This document shows positions 33,354 through 42,088 of a stretch of 64,000 nt of DNA, piece after piece (the first letter of the stretch is position 1; each line of letters starts with the position of its first letter). The DNA is from JAGOBP01 sp046328575. GTDB lineage: Bacteria > Chloroflexota > Anaerolineae > Fen-1058. Below the pieces are notes generated by a model that was not told the DNA's origin, did no database searches, and was given only the letters and a program-made list of their open reading frames with translations. The translations under genes and the position numbers were made by a program. The stretch is from the NCBI GenBank assembly GCA_046328575.1, contig JAXLWI010000001.1:118977-182976 (forward strand). Reading direction: 5' to 3'.

Positions 33354-34301
33354 ATGTACCATCCCACTACCCGAGTGCTGGCTGTACTGGAACTGCTTCA
33401 ATCGCGAGGGCGGATGACGGGCGGCGAGTTGGCTCAGCGGCTGGAAGTGGATATTCGGACGCTGCGGCGCTACATCACCATGTTGCAGGACCTGGGCATC
33501 CCCATCGTGGCAGAGCGTGGACGCTACGGCGCATATGAATTAAGCCCGGGCTTCAAACTGCCGCCGATGATGTTTACCAACGATGAGGCACTCGCTCTGG
33601 CGATGGGCTTGCTCGCGGCGCGGCAGCTGGGTCTAGCCGAGATTGTCCATGCCATCGAAAGCACTCGCGCCAAGCTGGAGCAGGTCCTGCCCCTAGAACT
33701 GAAAAGCCGCGTGCGGGCGTTGACGGAAACGATCACGCTCGATCTGGACACGATCCCTATGACAGCGATCAGCGAGGCGATGGTGACGATGAGCACGGCC
33801 GCGCAACAGCAACGCCGGGTGCAGCTGCGTTACCGATCGAGCCAGAACGACGAAACCGAGCGCGAATTCGATCCCTACGGACTGGCCTATCGGCAGGGCC
33901 GATGGTATGTCGTGGGGCACTGTCACTTGCGCCACGGCTTGCGCTCCTTTCGACTGGACCGCATCGTGCAGGCCGATCTGACCGAGACGCGCTTCGAACG
34001 GCCGCCCCACTTCGACGCGTTGGTGCACGTCGTGCAGTCAATCGCCACCTTGCCGCGCCAGTTCAACTTTGCGGTCGTGCTCAAGGCCGATCTCGTCAGC
34101 GCGCAATCGGAAATCGTCGAAGTGTTGGGGGTGCTAGTACCGCACGCCGACGGGGTGTTGTTGCGAGGCAGCACCGACAATCTGGATTGGCTGGCTCGGC
34201 AGTTGGCCAGGTTTCCATTCGAATTTACGGTGCTTGAACCGGAAGGACTTCGCGCCGCAGTGCGCCAGCGAGCGGCCGAGTTGATGAAGTCGGCGAGTTA
34301 A
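33354..34301 (+). CDS. HTH/WYL-domain transcriptional regulator (YafY-like)
   Basis: This regulator of 315 residues starts with a winged helix (TRVLAVLELLQSRGRMTGGELAQRL, DIRTLRRYITMLQDLG), cited in parts. A middle helical linker leads to a WYL domain with FDPYGLAYRQGRWYVVGHC and SFRLDRIVQADL, which binds ligands such as nucleotides. A C-terminal WCX-like extension follows. A TATACT at about 33342-33347 lies only 6 bases before the ATG, so the mRNA may be leaderless. It is divergent from the VOC gene, 181 bases apart, and likely controls it and perhaps the damaged SRPBCC gene. Confidence 0.85.
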   Translation: MYHPTTRVLAVLELLQSRGRMTGGELAQRLEVDIRTLRRYITMLQDLGIPIVAERGRYGAYELSPGFKLPPMMFTNDEALALAMGLLAARQLGLAEIVHAIESTRAKLEQVLPLELKSRVRALTETITLDLDTIPMTAISEAMVTMSTAAQQQRRVQLRYRSSQNDETEREFDPYGLAYRQGRWYVVGHCHLRHGLRSFRLDRIVQADLTETRFERPPHFDALVHVVQSIATLPRQFNFAVVLKADLVSAQSEIVEVLGVLVPHADGVLLRGSTDNLDWLARQLARFPFEFTVLEPEGLRAAVRQRAAELMKSAS

Positions 34302-34318
34302 GTGTCCGCCAAATAGAA

Positions 34319-34353
34319 CGCGGAGTTCTCTGTTCGATCAAGAACTCCGCGTA
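34319..34353. terminator. Bidirectional hairpin terminator
   Basis: ACGCGGAGTTCT (34319-34330) pairs with AGAACTCCGCGT (34342-34353) over 12 bp. It lies between the convergent WYL regulator and the end of the sugar transporter operon. The U runs are short. Confidence 0.65.
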
Positions 34354-34384
34354 GAGTGTGAAGACCAATCGGGTAGGCTGTCGC

Positions 34385-35419
34385 TCACCCGTGTTTTTTC
34401 CGCGCATAGAACAGACTCTGAATCCCAATGAAGATCAACGTCAGCACACCCACGCCGATGCGCGTCCACCACGAGCTCAAAGTGCCGTTGAATTGGAGGA
34501 TAGAGACGATCGTGCCGTTGATGAGCACGCCAAACAACGTGCCAATGACATTGCCGACGCCGCCGCTTAACGAAGTCCCGCCCATCACCACCGAAGCGAT
34601 CGCATCCAATTCCATGCCGGTTGCGTACTGACCGTAACCGGACAAGAACGCGATACTCCACACGATGCCAGCCAGCGAAGAACAGAGGCCGCTGAAGGCG
34701 TAGACTGCAACTTTAGTGCGGTTGGTCGGCAAACCCATTAATCGGGCGGATTGTTCATTGTTGCCGATGGCATAGATCGTGCGCCCGAAACGTGTGAAGA
34801 ACGTCAGGTAGATGGCGACCAGTAGCATGATCGGGGCGATCAAGGTGGGGAGGTAGATATAGACGTTGGAATAACCGGGGATATAGATCGGGGTCAACGC
34901 CAGCGATTTATAGACACTATCGGAGATAGTCACGGAACTCAGGCTAATGATGTAGGCCACTCCGCGTGCAAAGAAGAGACCAGCCAAGGTGGCGATGAAT
35001 GGCTGCACCTTGAGGAACTGAATGATGCTCCCCATGGTAATGCCAAACACGATCCCCATGAGGATCATCAGCGGCACTACCACAAAGGGACTAGCCCCAT
35101 TCTTCAGCATAGCCGCCGAGGCCGCCGTCGTCAACGCGATCACGCCGCCCACCGATAGATCAATGCCACCTGTCAGGATCACCAGCGTCATCCCAATCGA
35201 CACCAACAGTAAACTGCCGTTGTTGATAAACAGGTTAAAGAACACCTGGGGCTTTTGCATGGCCGGATACATCTGGCCGCCGATGAAGTACGCCACAATG
35301 AAAATTGTGATCGTGGTCAGCAGCGGGCCATACCGCAACAAAAAAGGCCTGACCCGTTGGAGCAGGCTGAGGAGGTCTCGGGGTGATGGAGCGTTTACGG
35401 GTTTAACTTGCTGTGCCAT
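34385..35419 (-). CDS. yjfF: Sugar ABC transporter permease, YjfF-like
   Basis: This is one of two permease chains of a galactofuranose-type importer. The 344-residue protein has about ten membrane segments and the family signature LLLVSIGMTLVILTGGIDLSVGGVIALTT (cited in part: TLVILTGGIDLSVGGV). The EAA-like loop region is GRTIYAIGNNEQSARLMGLP, and MELDAIASVVMGGTSLSGGVG lies near the C-terminus. The start overlaps the end of the preceding permease gene by 17 bases, so translation is coupled. It is the last gene of the minus-strand regulon and is followed by a terminator. Confidence 0.88.
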   Translation of the reverse strand: MAQQVKPVNAPSPRDLLSLLQRVRPFLLRYGPLLTTITIFIVAYFIGGQMYPAMQKPQVFFNLFINNGSLLLVSIGMTLVILTGGIDLSVGGVIALTTAASAAMLKNGASPFVVVPLMILMGIVFGITMGSIIQFLKVQPFIATLAGLFFARGVAYIISLSSVTISDSVYKSLALTPIYIPGYSNVYIYLPTLIAPIMLLVAIYLTFFTRFGRTIYAIGNNEQSARLMGLPTNRTKVAVYAFSGLCSSLAGIVWSIAFLSGYGQYATGMELDAIASVVMGGTSLSGGVGNVIGTLFGVLINGTIVSILQFNGTLSSWWTRIGVGVLTLIFIGIQSLFYARKKHG

Positions 35420-36494
35420 GTTGAGGGCCTTTTCGCTCGAAGATTCGATTCATGAACCGGCGGGCGTAGTCCGAATACAGCAGAATCACCACCATGACGA
35501 GCACCGCTTTGGCCGCTAATAGTGCATTCGCGGGGACACCCAACGTGTAAACGGTAACGGTAAACGTCCAAATCACCAGCGCGCCAATCACGCTGGCCAG
35601 TAGCGAGAAGCGTCCGCCCGTCATCAGTGTCCCGCCCATGACTACAGACAGAATGGCATCCAGTTCATAGTTAAGGCCATTGTTGTTGCCATCAGCGCTA
35701 TGTACGTAGGAACTCAGGATCAGACCAGCGATCGCACCGCAAAAGCCGCAGAACGTGTAAGCCAGCAGTTTGACGTTCTTTTCGTTGATGCCGCTGTAGT
35801 AAGTCGACTTGGCGTTAATGCCCACCGATTCGATAAACAAGCCGATCGAGGTCTTGCGCACCATCACCCAAGCTAGAATGAGCACCAGCGCCACGATGTA
35901 GATCGACACCGGCAAGCCCAGAATGTAGCCGTTTCCGAACCAGAAATAGGGCGTGTAGTAGATGGTCATGATTTGCCCATTCGTAATCAGCTGGGCAATA
36001 CCACGTCCCGCCACCATCAAGATGAGGGTCGCCACCATCGGTTGAATTTTGGCGCGCGAGACCAACAGTCCATTCCACAGGCCACACAGCGTGCCAGCGG
36101 CCAGGTCGGCCAGAATGATGAGCGGCAGCGGCGTATTGGTGGCATCCCGGGTCAGAATGTCGTTAGTGATCAGCTGATTACCCAGTGCGGGATTGATCAG
36201 CACCGCACCCATCGCCGCCGAGATGGCGATCACTGCGCCGACCGATAGATCCACGCCGCCCGTAGCAATAACTAACGTCATGCCGATAGCAACCAACATC
36301 AGGGGCGCGCCATTATTAAAAACGTCGATCAAGTTGCCGTAGAGGTGGTTGCCATAGACGGGATCTTCTATGATCCCGATCTGGAAGAAGCCCGGGGCGA
36401 AGAGGGCATCAAACAACAGGATGATCACCCACGCCACCAGAGGCCAGAACAATCGGCTGTCACGAATCCGCTTGAGAACGGGCGTGTTTTTCAT
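35403..36494 (-). CDS. ytfT: Sugar ABC transporter permease, YtfT-like
   Basis: This is the second permease of the importer, 363 residues. It contains MLVAIGMTLVIATGGVDLSV, the common signature of the BPD_transp_2 family, then the cytoplasmic loop near INEKNVKLLAYTFCGFCG. ELDAILSVVMGGTLMTGGRF follows. The ATG overlaps the stop of the ATPase gene by four bases (ATGA), which indicates tight coupling. Pairing with a YjfF-like chain and a two-domain ATPase matches the E. coli YtfQRT-YjfF system. Confidence 0.87.
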   Translation of the reverse strand: MKNTPVLKRIRDSRLFWPLVAWVIILLFDALFAPGFFQIGIIEDPVYGNHLYGNLIDVFNNGAPLMLVAIGMTLVIATGGVDLSVGAVIAISAAMGAVLINPALGNQLITNDILTRDATNTPLPLIILADLAAGTLCGLWNGLLVSRAKIQPMVATLILMVAGRGIAQLITNGQIMTIYYTPYFWFGNGYILGLPVSIYIVALVLILAWVMVRKTSIGLFIESVGINAKSTYYSGINEKNVKLLAYTFCGFCGAIAGLILSSYVHSADGNNNGLNYELDAILSVVMGGTLMTGGRFSLLASVIGALVIWTFTVTVYTLGVPANALLAAKAVLVMVVILLYSDYARRFMNRIFERKGPQHGTAS

Positions 36495-38002
36495 AGAGTC
36501 CCTGCCATGGTGTGGATAATAGTCTGATCGTTTACATCGCCAGCGTATTCGGCCGCCTTCTTGCGATCGCGCAAGACCACCACGCGCTGGCTAACGCGCA
36601 GCACCTCTTCCAACTCCGACGAGATGAAGACGCACGATTTGCCTTCTTCGGCGAGGTCTAACACCAGTTTCTGAATCTCCGCTTTTGCGCCTACGTCGAT
36701 GCCGCGCGTCGGCTCATCAAGAATCAAGACTTGCGGATTAGTCGCCAGCCAGCGCGCCAAAATCACCTTCTGTTGATTGCCACCGCTTAGATTCTTGACC
36801 AGCTGCTCGGCCGACGGAGTGACAATCCCCAAAAGTTGAATGTAACGGTCGGCGATTTCACGCTGTTTCTGCATGTTTAAATACTTAAACCAGCCGTAGC
36901 GCGCCTGCAAGGCGAGGATGATGTTCTCGCGAATTGTCAAATCGCCGACGATGCCCTCTGCCTTGCGATCTTCCGGGCACAACGCAACACCGCGCTTCAA
37001 AGACTCTAGCGGGGAAAACCGCTCGACCTTTTCGCCTTTCATCACCAGCGAACCCGTATCGGGCGCATCTACACCAAACAGCAGATTCGCCGTCTCCGTG
37101 CGGCCAGAGCCGAGTAGCCCGGCGATACCGACGACCTCGCCGACGTTCAACTCCAAATCGATCGGTTCCAGCACGCCCGCGCGGCCCAGCCCCTTGGCCT
37201 CAATCAATCGCTCCTTGCCTTGTTGCTCGCCCTTGAGTCTCTCCTTCGCCATTGCGTCCAGCTCAGTCAGGCTGCGGCCCAACATCTTGGCGACGAGTTC
37301 GATGCGCGGCAGTGACGCCGTCTCAAATGTACCGACCAAGTGGCCATTGCGCAGCACCGTAATCCGATCGGCAATCTCGTACACCTGATCCAGAAAATGC
37401 GTAATGAAGATGATGCCCAGTCCTTCACTCTTGAGCTTGCGCATCACATCAAAGAGCAAATGTGTCTCGTGAATGTCGAGGCTGGAAGTAGGTTCGTCAA
37501 GGATCAGAACTTTGGCCGATGAAATTTCCAGCGCGCGCGTAATTGCCACCATTTGCTGAATGGCGACGGAATAGTTGCCCAATGGCTGCGCCACATCGAC
37601 GTCGATTCCCAGCCGTTTTATCGCCACTTGGGCCAGTTCATTCATCTTGCGCCAATGAATGCTGCCTAATCGGCGCGGCTCGCGGCCCAGCATAATGTTC
37701 TCAGCCACCGAAATATTGGTGCAGAGGTTAACTTCTTGATAAACGGTGCTGATACCAATTTCCTGGGAATGCTGCGGGGAACGCACTTGAACAGGTTTGC
37801 CTAAAAACTCAATGATGCCTTTATCGGGGTGTTCGACGCCGGTCAGGATTTTGATGAGCGTTGATTTTCCGGCGCCATTCTCGCCCATCAACGCATGAAT
37901 CTCGCCCTGTCTGAGCGCGAATTCGACACCCTCAAGAGCGATCACTCCCGGGAAGGTCTTGGCAATCCCTTTCATGACAATGAGGTTCTGGATATCGGCC
38001 AT
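36491..38002 (-). CDS. ytfR: Sugar ABC transporter ATP-binding protein, YtfR-like (two ABC domains)
   Basis: This fused double ATPase has 503 residues from the ATG at 38002 (MADIQNLIVMKGIAKTFPG). Domain one has GENGAGKST. Its signature position reads YSVAIQQMVAIT instead of LSGGQ, as is common for the first half in this family, and Walker B is VLILDEPTSS. Domain two has AGLLGSGRTE in place of a canonical Walker A, then NLSGGNQQKVILARW and VLILDEPTRGIDVGAK. This asymmetry is normal for RbsA/XylG/YtfR proteins. A hairpin lies between the binding-protein gene and this gene. Confidence 0.9.
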   Translation of the reverse strand: MADIQNLIVMKGIAKTFPGVIALEGVEFALRQGEIHALMGENGAGKSTLIKILTGVEHPDKGIIEFLGKPVQVRSPQHSQEIGISTVYQEVNLCTNISVAENIMLGREPRRLGSIHWRKMNELAQVAIKRLGIDVDVAQPLGNYSVAIQQMVAITRALEISSAKVLILDEPTSSLDIHETHLLFDVMRKLKSEGLGIIFITHFLDQVYEIADRITVLRNGHLVGTFETASLPRIELVAKMLGRSLTELDAMAKERLKGEQQGKERLIEAKGLGRAGVLEPIDLELNVGEVVGIAGLLGSGRTETANLLFGVDAPDTGSLVMKGEKVERFSPLESLKRGVALCPEDRKAEGIVGDLTIRENIILALQARYGWFKYLNMQKQREIADRYIQLLGIVTPSAEQLVKNLSGGNQQKVILARWLATNPQVLILDEPTRGIDVGAKAEIQKLVLDLAEEGKSCVFISSELEEVLRVSQRVVVLRDRKKAAEYAGDVNDQTIIHTMAGTL

Positions 38003-38115
38003 AGATCCGACCTGCCTTCTATAGTAGGCGCGTTCGGGTATTGAATGCGCCCAAACCTGCAGCGAGGAAACACGCACTGTTGAGGCAATTCATTATAGCA
38101 TCAGAGACAGGTGAG

Positions 38116-38149
38116 AGAGAAGCGGCGTTAGCTTCAACGCCGCTTCTCT
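38116..38149 (-). terminator. Intercistronic hairpin after the first binding-protein gene
   Basis: AGAGAAGCGGCGTT (38116-38129) and AACGCCGCTTCTCT (38136-38149) form a 14-bp perfect stem with a 6-base loop. It lies between the binding-protein stop (38203) and the ATPase start (38002). A partial terminator or RNA-stabilising structure here would give more binding protein than membrane complex. Confidence 0.65.
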
Positions 38150-38202
38150 TTATTCAATCCGTCCGGCATTCAACTGCCGACGATTAGGACTGCCCCTTTC
38201 GT

Positions 38203-39213
38203 CTAGTACTTGCGCGTCGGCAGCAGTTCGGCGGCCTTGTCAGGATAGTAGACCGTCTCGTTGGTCAACACTTCCCGATCGATGGTCTCGCCATTCATCA
38301 GCTTCAGCGCCATCTCGAAGACCTGCGGCCCTAGCAGCGGATTGCATTCCACGTCGGCCTGGAACCAGCCATCCACCATCGCCTGGAAACCGCCGCGGGT
38401 GCCGTCCACCGACACGATGAACAGGTCGCCAGGTTTGACGCCAGCCGCCTTCAGCGCCTCAATCGCGCCGATGCCCATGTCGTCGTTGTGAATGAAGATG
38501 CCCTGGAAATCGGTGCCTGGCTTGTATTTCTTCAGGAAGGCCTGCATCACGGGAACCGCCTCGGCGCGCGTGAAGTTGCCCGTCTGCGAATCCAGGATCT
38601 TGATGTTGGAGTTCAACTTATTGCGGAAGCCCTTGGCTCGGCCAACGGCTGCGCCCGAACCCGTCGTGCCCGACAGTTCCAGCACTGCGCCGCCATTGGG
38701 GAACTTCTTGTTGAACTCGGCGGCTGCACGCTCGCCTTCCAGCACCATGTCCGAACCGATGTGCGCGGCATACAACGACTTGTCGGCGCTCACACTGCGG
38801 TCCACGATGATGACGGGGATGTTGGCGTTCTTGGCCTCGGTCAATACGGCGTCCCAGCCGTCTTCAACCACTGGCGGCAGTGCAATCACATTTACACCCT
38901 GCTGAATGCAGGCGCGCACAGCCGAAATCTGGTTCTCTTGCTTCTGCTGCGCATCCGAGAAGACTAGCTGCTTGATGCCCAACTGCTGAGCCGTCTCTTT
39001 GAACGAGGCGGTGTTGGCGGTGCGCCAGTCGCTTTCAGCGCCCAGTTGCGGGTAGCACAAGGTCATATCCTTGTACGTCTTCTTTGCGCCGGCAGCGGGT
39101 TGAGCCGGGGCAGCAGGTGCGGCCGAGGGCGCTGCGGCGGGCGCGCACGCGGCGACCATGCCCAACACCATGACGAACACTACGAACAACGATACTAGCT
39201 TCGCGGTCTTCAT
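38203..39213 (-). CDS. ytfQ: Sugar ABC transporter substrate-binding lipoprotein, YtfQ-like (transport copy)
   Basis: This periplasmic-binding-protein type 1 lipoprotein has 336 residues. The ATG at 39213 has AGAAGGAG upstream. The signal ends in GMVAAC, followed by an Ala/Pro linker. Family blocks are GAESDWRTANTASFKETA, VNVIALPPVVEDGWDAVL, IPVIIVDRSVSADKSLYAAH, FIHNDDMGIGAIEALKAAG and VSVDGTRGGFQAMVDGWF. The C-terminus AAELLPTRKY is identical to that of the next binding protein. E. coli YtfQ binds galactofuranose; here the context suggests arabinofuranose or a similar sugar, which is inference. It directly precedes the transporter genes. Confidence 0.88.
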   Translation of the reverse strand: MKTAKLVSLFVVFVMVLGMVAACAPAAAPSAAPAAPAQPAAGAKKTYKDMTLCYPQLGAESDWRTANTASFKETAQQLGIKQLVFSDAQQKQENQISAVRACIQQGVNVIALPPVVEDGWDAVLTEAKNANIPVIIVDRSVSADKSLYAAHIGSDMVLEGERAAAEFNKKFPNGGAVLELSGTTGSGAAVGRAKGFRNKLNSNIKILDSQTGNFTRAEAVPVMQAFLKKYKPGTDFQGIFIHNDDMGIGAIEALKAAGVKPGDLFIVSVDGTRGGFQAMVDGWFQADVECNPLLGPQVFEMALKLMNGETIDREVLTNETVYYPDKAAELLPTRKY

Positions 39214-39300
39214 TGCCTTTCTCCTTCTGTTTGTGGACTTGACACTGGGGATTGGGGTCGACTCTGCGCCGATTGGTGTTAGTAACCGGCACAGTCTCAA

Positions 39301-39327
39301 TCTATACCTGAGTCAAGTCAAGGTCAA
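39301..39327 (-). promoter_or_regulatory. Possible promoter of the YtfQRT-YjfF operon with overlapping direct repeats
   Basis: On the minus strand, TTGACC (39327-39322) is followed after 15 bases by TATAGA (39306-39301). Between them lies a TTGAC-TTGAC-like direct repeat, plausible as an activator site for the adjacent YesN-type regulator. The 278-base gap (39214-39491) between the two binding-protein genes holds no coding region. Confidence 0.4.
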
Positions 39328-39491
39328 TGAAGTCCTATCGGAAAGAAGTTGAAAATCGTCGCCCGCTGTTCTAGGATAAGTTGTCGGTCTCTAGTGACGG
39401 TTGATTTCTTTTGATTAGAGTTAGAAATCCTTCGCCCAGCTCTTATCGCTCCGCCAAATTACTTCGAGCGCAACTGCGTGGAGCGCTTGAA

Positions 39492-40499
39492 CTAATATTT
39501 ACGCGTTGGCAATAGCTCGGCGGCATTGTCCGGGAAGTAGACTTCTTCCTTGGAGGGAATCCATTTGGGCACTGATTCACCATTGACGACTTTCAAAGCC
39601 AGTTCGATGAACTGCGGACCGAGCAGCGGATTGCATTCGACCGTGGCATTCAGCTTCCCGTCGATCATGGCCTGAAAGGCTCCGCGCGTCGCATCGACTG
39701 AGACAATCTTGATATCGACGCCCGGCTTCAGTCCAAATTCTTCAATTGCTTTAATCGCGCCCAGTGCCATATCATCGTTATGCGCAAAGAGGGCTGTAAT
39801 ATCCCGGCCGTGCTTTTTCAGAAAGGCTTCCATCACTTCGCGGCCCTTGGCTACCGTGAAGTTGCCATCTTCCGAATCGATGATCTTCATGCCGGGGTAG
39901 TCTTTTAGAATGTCTCGAAAACCCACATAGCGATCATTGGCTGGCGCAGAATCTGTCGTTCCTCGCAATTCGACAATGTTAGCGTGACCGTTAGTCAAAT
40001 TTGCCATGATGCGACCAGCGTTGCGCCCCTCCTCAAGAAAGTCCGATCCCATCAAAGTCACATAGAGATCGGGGGGCACGGCCGCGCGGCGGTCCACCAG
40101 AATAATCGGGATGCCGGCTGCCTGCGCCTCTCTAAAGACAGCCACCCACCCTGTCTCCACTAACGGCGCAATACCGATTACATCAACTTTTTGGGCAATC
40201 AGGGCGCGGATGGCCTGAATTTGAAGCTCCTGCTTCTGCTGGGCATTTGAGAAGCGGAGCTCGACACCCAATTGAGCCGCGGCCTCTTTCACCGACTGGG
40301 TATTGGCCGACCGCCAGTCACTCTCATCGCCCAGCTGCACGAAGCCGACAATCAAATCTTTGTACGTCTTTTTGGGTTTGTCGCCTGGAGCCGTCGTCGC
40401 TGGCTGATCAATTGAAGCCGCCAACGGCTGACTACAACCCACCGTGATCAACAGCAGCATCATTAACACAACCGACAGCCATCGTCGCGAGGTTTTCAT
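39492..40499 (-). CDS. Second YtfQ-like binding lipoprotein, probable sensor partner of the kinase
   Basis: This 335-residue lipoprotein (lipobox ITVGC) is a clear paralogue of the adjacent YtfQ-like protein: compare GDESDWRSANTQSVKEAAAQ, IGIAPLVETGWVAVF, IPIILVDRRA, FAHNDDMALGAIKAIEEFG and VSVDATRGAFQAMIDG, and the same final AAELLPTRKY. Its ATG overlaps the stop of the sensor kinase gene by four bases, whereas a 278-base gap with its own promoter separates it from the transport copy. This placement suggests that it reports sugar binding to the kinase, as XylFII does for LytS in Clostridium. That role is inference. Confidence 0.85.
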   Translation of the reverse strand: MKTSRRWLSVVLMMLLLITVGCSQPLAASIDQPATTAPGDKPKKTYKDLIVGFVQLGDESDWRSANTQSVKEAAAQLGVELRFSNAQQKQELQIQAIRALIAQKVDVIGIAPLVETGWVAVFREAQAAGIPIILVDRRAAVPPDLYVTLMGSDFLEEGRNAGRIMANLTNGHANIVELRGTTDSAPANDRYVGFRDILKDYPGMKIIDSEDGNFTVAKGREVMEAFLKKHGRDITALFAHNDDMALGAIKAIEEFGLKPGVDIKIVSVDATRGAFQAMIDGKLNATVECNPLLGPQFIELALKVVNGESVPKWIPSKEEVYFPDNAAELLPTRKY

Positions 40500-42064
40500 G
40501 GTTCGTTCTCCACCACCTCACCGGTTCTAGCCGGAATTACCAGAGTGGCACACGTCCCCGTGTTATATTCACTTCTAAGTGATAAACCGTATTGTCGGCC
40601 GTAGTACAACCGGATTCGCTGATTGACGTTGCCAATGCCAAACCCGTTATCGGCTTGAAGCTCGCCTGAGTCGTCATTAAGCTCGGCTTGTAGTTGCGCC
40701 AGTTTGTCTGGCGTCAAGCCGATCCCGTCATCTTCAACCTCCAGCAAGACTTCACCATTTGTGCTGGGCTTCGCCCGTACGACAATGGTCCCGCCCGCGC
40801 GTTTGTTCTTAATGCCGTGATAGAGGGCGTTCTCGACCAGTGGCTGCAAGATCAACTTAAGGATAGTGTAATTCAAGACCCGATCGTCAGCCTCGATCCG
40901 GAAGTCCATGATGTCACGATAGCGCATGCGCTGAATGGTCAGATAACTTTGCGTACGCGCCAATTCTTCCCCGATCGTAATCCAGTCGCGCCCTTTGCTC
41001 AGGCTGATTCGGAAGAAACTTGATAGCGCGGTAACCAGCTCGACGACTTGCTCCGTCTGTTGGGCCTCTGCCATCCAGATAATCGTGTCCAGCGTGTTGT
41101 ATAGAAAATGCGGATTGATCTGCGCTTGCAACGCTCGCAGTTCCGCTTTCTTTAGGTCCTCCTGTTCCTTGACCTTCGCGTCCAGCAGTTCGCGAATCTT
41201 GCCAATCATGATATTGAAACTCATGCCGAGTTCCGTGATCTCATCGACATTATCGCGTGTCACCAGAGCCTGCAGGTCGTTCTTGGTGATCGTCGTCGTA
41301 ACGTCGTGCAGCCGTTTGATGGGAATGTAGATGCTACGCGAGATCGCCCATGCCGCTGAAAATGAGAAGCCGAGCACGCCTACCAACAATACCACGTAAA
41401 ACACCGACCAGCGCGTGAAGCCTTCCCGCATGTCGTGATACTGTTTTTCGGCTTGATTCACTTCAAATAGCACATATTCCTGAACCACTTCTTCCACTAC
41501 CGACGACACGCCGCGAATGTTTTCCAGGACCGCTTCGTTTTCAGCCACCGTGCTCTTCCGCACGATCTGCTGACCCAGCGCATCCACATATTGACTTAAG
41601 GTGTTCATCGTCCGGATGATGATCTCCACTCGGATCTTCGCTTCGGCCGAGGCGGCATTGCTCATCATCTGACGCAGTCGCTGGTTCACATCTGAGATGA
41701 TCGCGTACTGGCGGCCATCCTTGAACTCGATCTTGCCGGCCACGATGTTCCACATCTCCGTGTCGATGGCGGGCTTGATGTAGCCATTGATGCTATTGGC
41801 GGTGGTGATATTGCTGATGATGGCATCGTACTGACGGTTATAGTCCGTCATCTGCACCATCAAGACGGCGTTGATCGCCACCATCATAAAGATGACAATG
41901 GTCAGTGACAACAGGATTTTGGCGCGAATGGAGAGGTTGAGGCTCGCTAAGAAGGCGCTGGCTCGCCTGAACGGCTTGAACCACGGCTTGTCGGCCGAAC
42001 GCGTCCGGTTGGCGATGCCCAGCAACCACTGCCGGTAGTCAAAAGTGAGCGCTCTGCGGCCCAT
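40496..42064 (-). CDS. Sensor histidine kinase, YesM-like
   Basis: This membrane kinase has 522 residues. A first membrane segment (about 49-71, LTIVIFMMVAINAVLM) and a second (about 215-236, VVLLVGVLGFSFSAAW) bracket about 145 extracytoplasmic residues that look like a helical bundle. A HAMP domain (SIYIPIKRLHDVTTTITKND) and the His_kinase box LQAQINPHFLYNTLDTIIWM follow, with the phospho-accepting His. The N-box is LVENALYHGIKNKRAGG and the G-boxes are VEDDGIGLT and NGFGIGNVNQRIRLYYG. It lies 24 bases after its response regulator and overlaps the second binding-protein gene. Confidence 0.9.
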   Translation of the reverse strand: MGRRALTFDYRQWLLGIANRTRSADKPWFKPFRRASAFLASLNLSIRAKILLSLTIVIFMMVAINAVLMVQMTDYNRQYDAIISNITTANSINGYIKPAIDTEMWNIVAGKIEFKDGRQYAIISDVNQRLRQMMSNAASAEAKIRVEIIIRTMNTLSQYVDALGQQIVRKSTVAENEAVLENIRGVSSVVEEVVQEYVLFEVNQAEKQYHDMREGFTRWSVFYVVLLVGVLGFSFSAAWAISRSIYIPIKRLHDVTTTITKNDLQALVTRDNVDEITELGMSFNIMIGKIRELLDAKVKEQEDLKKAELRALQAQINPHFLYNTLDTIIWMAEAQQTEQVVELVTALSSFFRISLSKGRDWITIGEELARTQSYLTIQRMRYRDIMDFRIEADDRVLNYTILKLILQPLVENALYHGIKNKRAGGTIVVRAKPSTNGEVLLEVEDDGIGLTPDKLAQLQAELNDDSGELQADNGFGIGNVNQRIRLYYGRQYGLSLRSEYNTGTCATLVIPARTGEVVENEP

Positions 42065-42088
42065 ATGAACCTTCTAGTAAACTGACGT

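Noticed and set aside
35403..36494. Possible fused permease of 34385-36494
   Set aside because: The two permease genes overlap by 17 bases in different frames with clear stop and start. They are separate chains, as in YtfT and YjfF.
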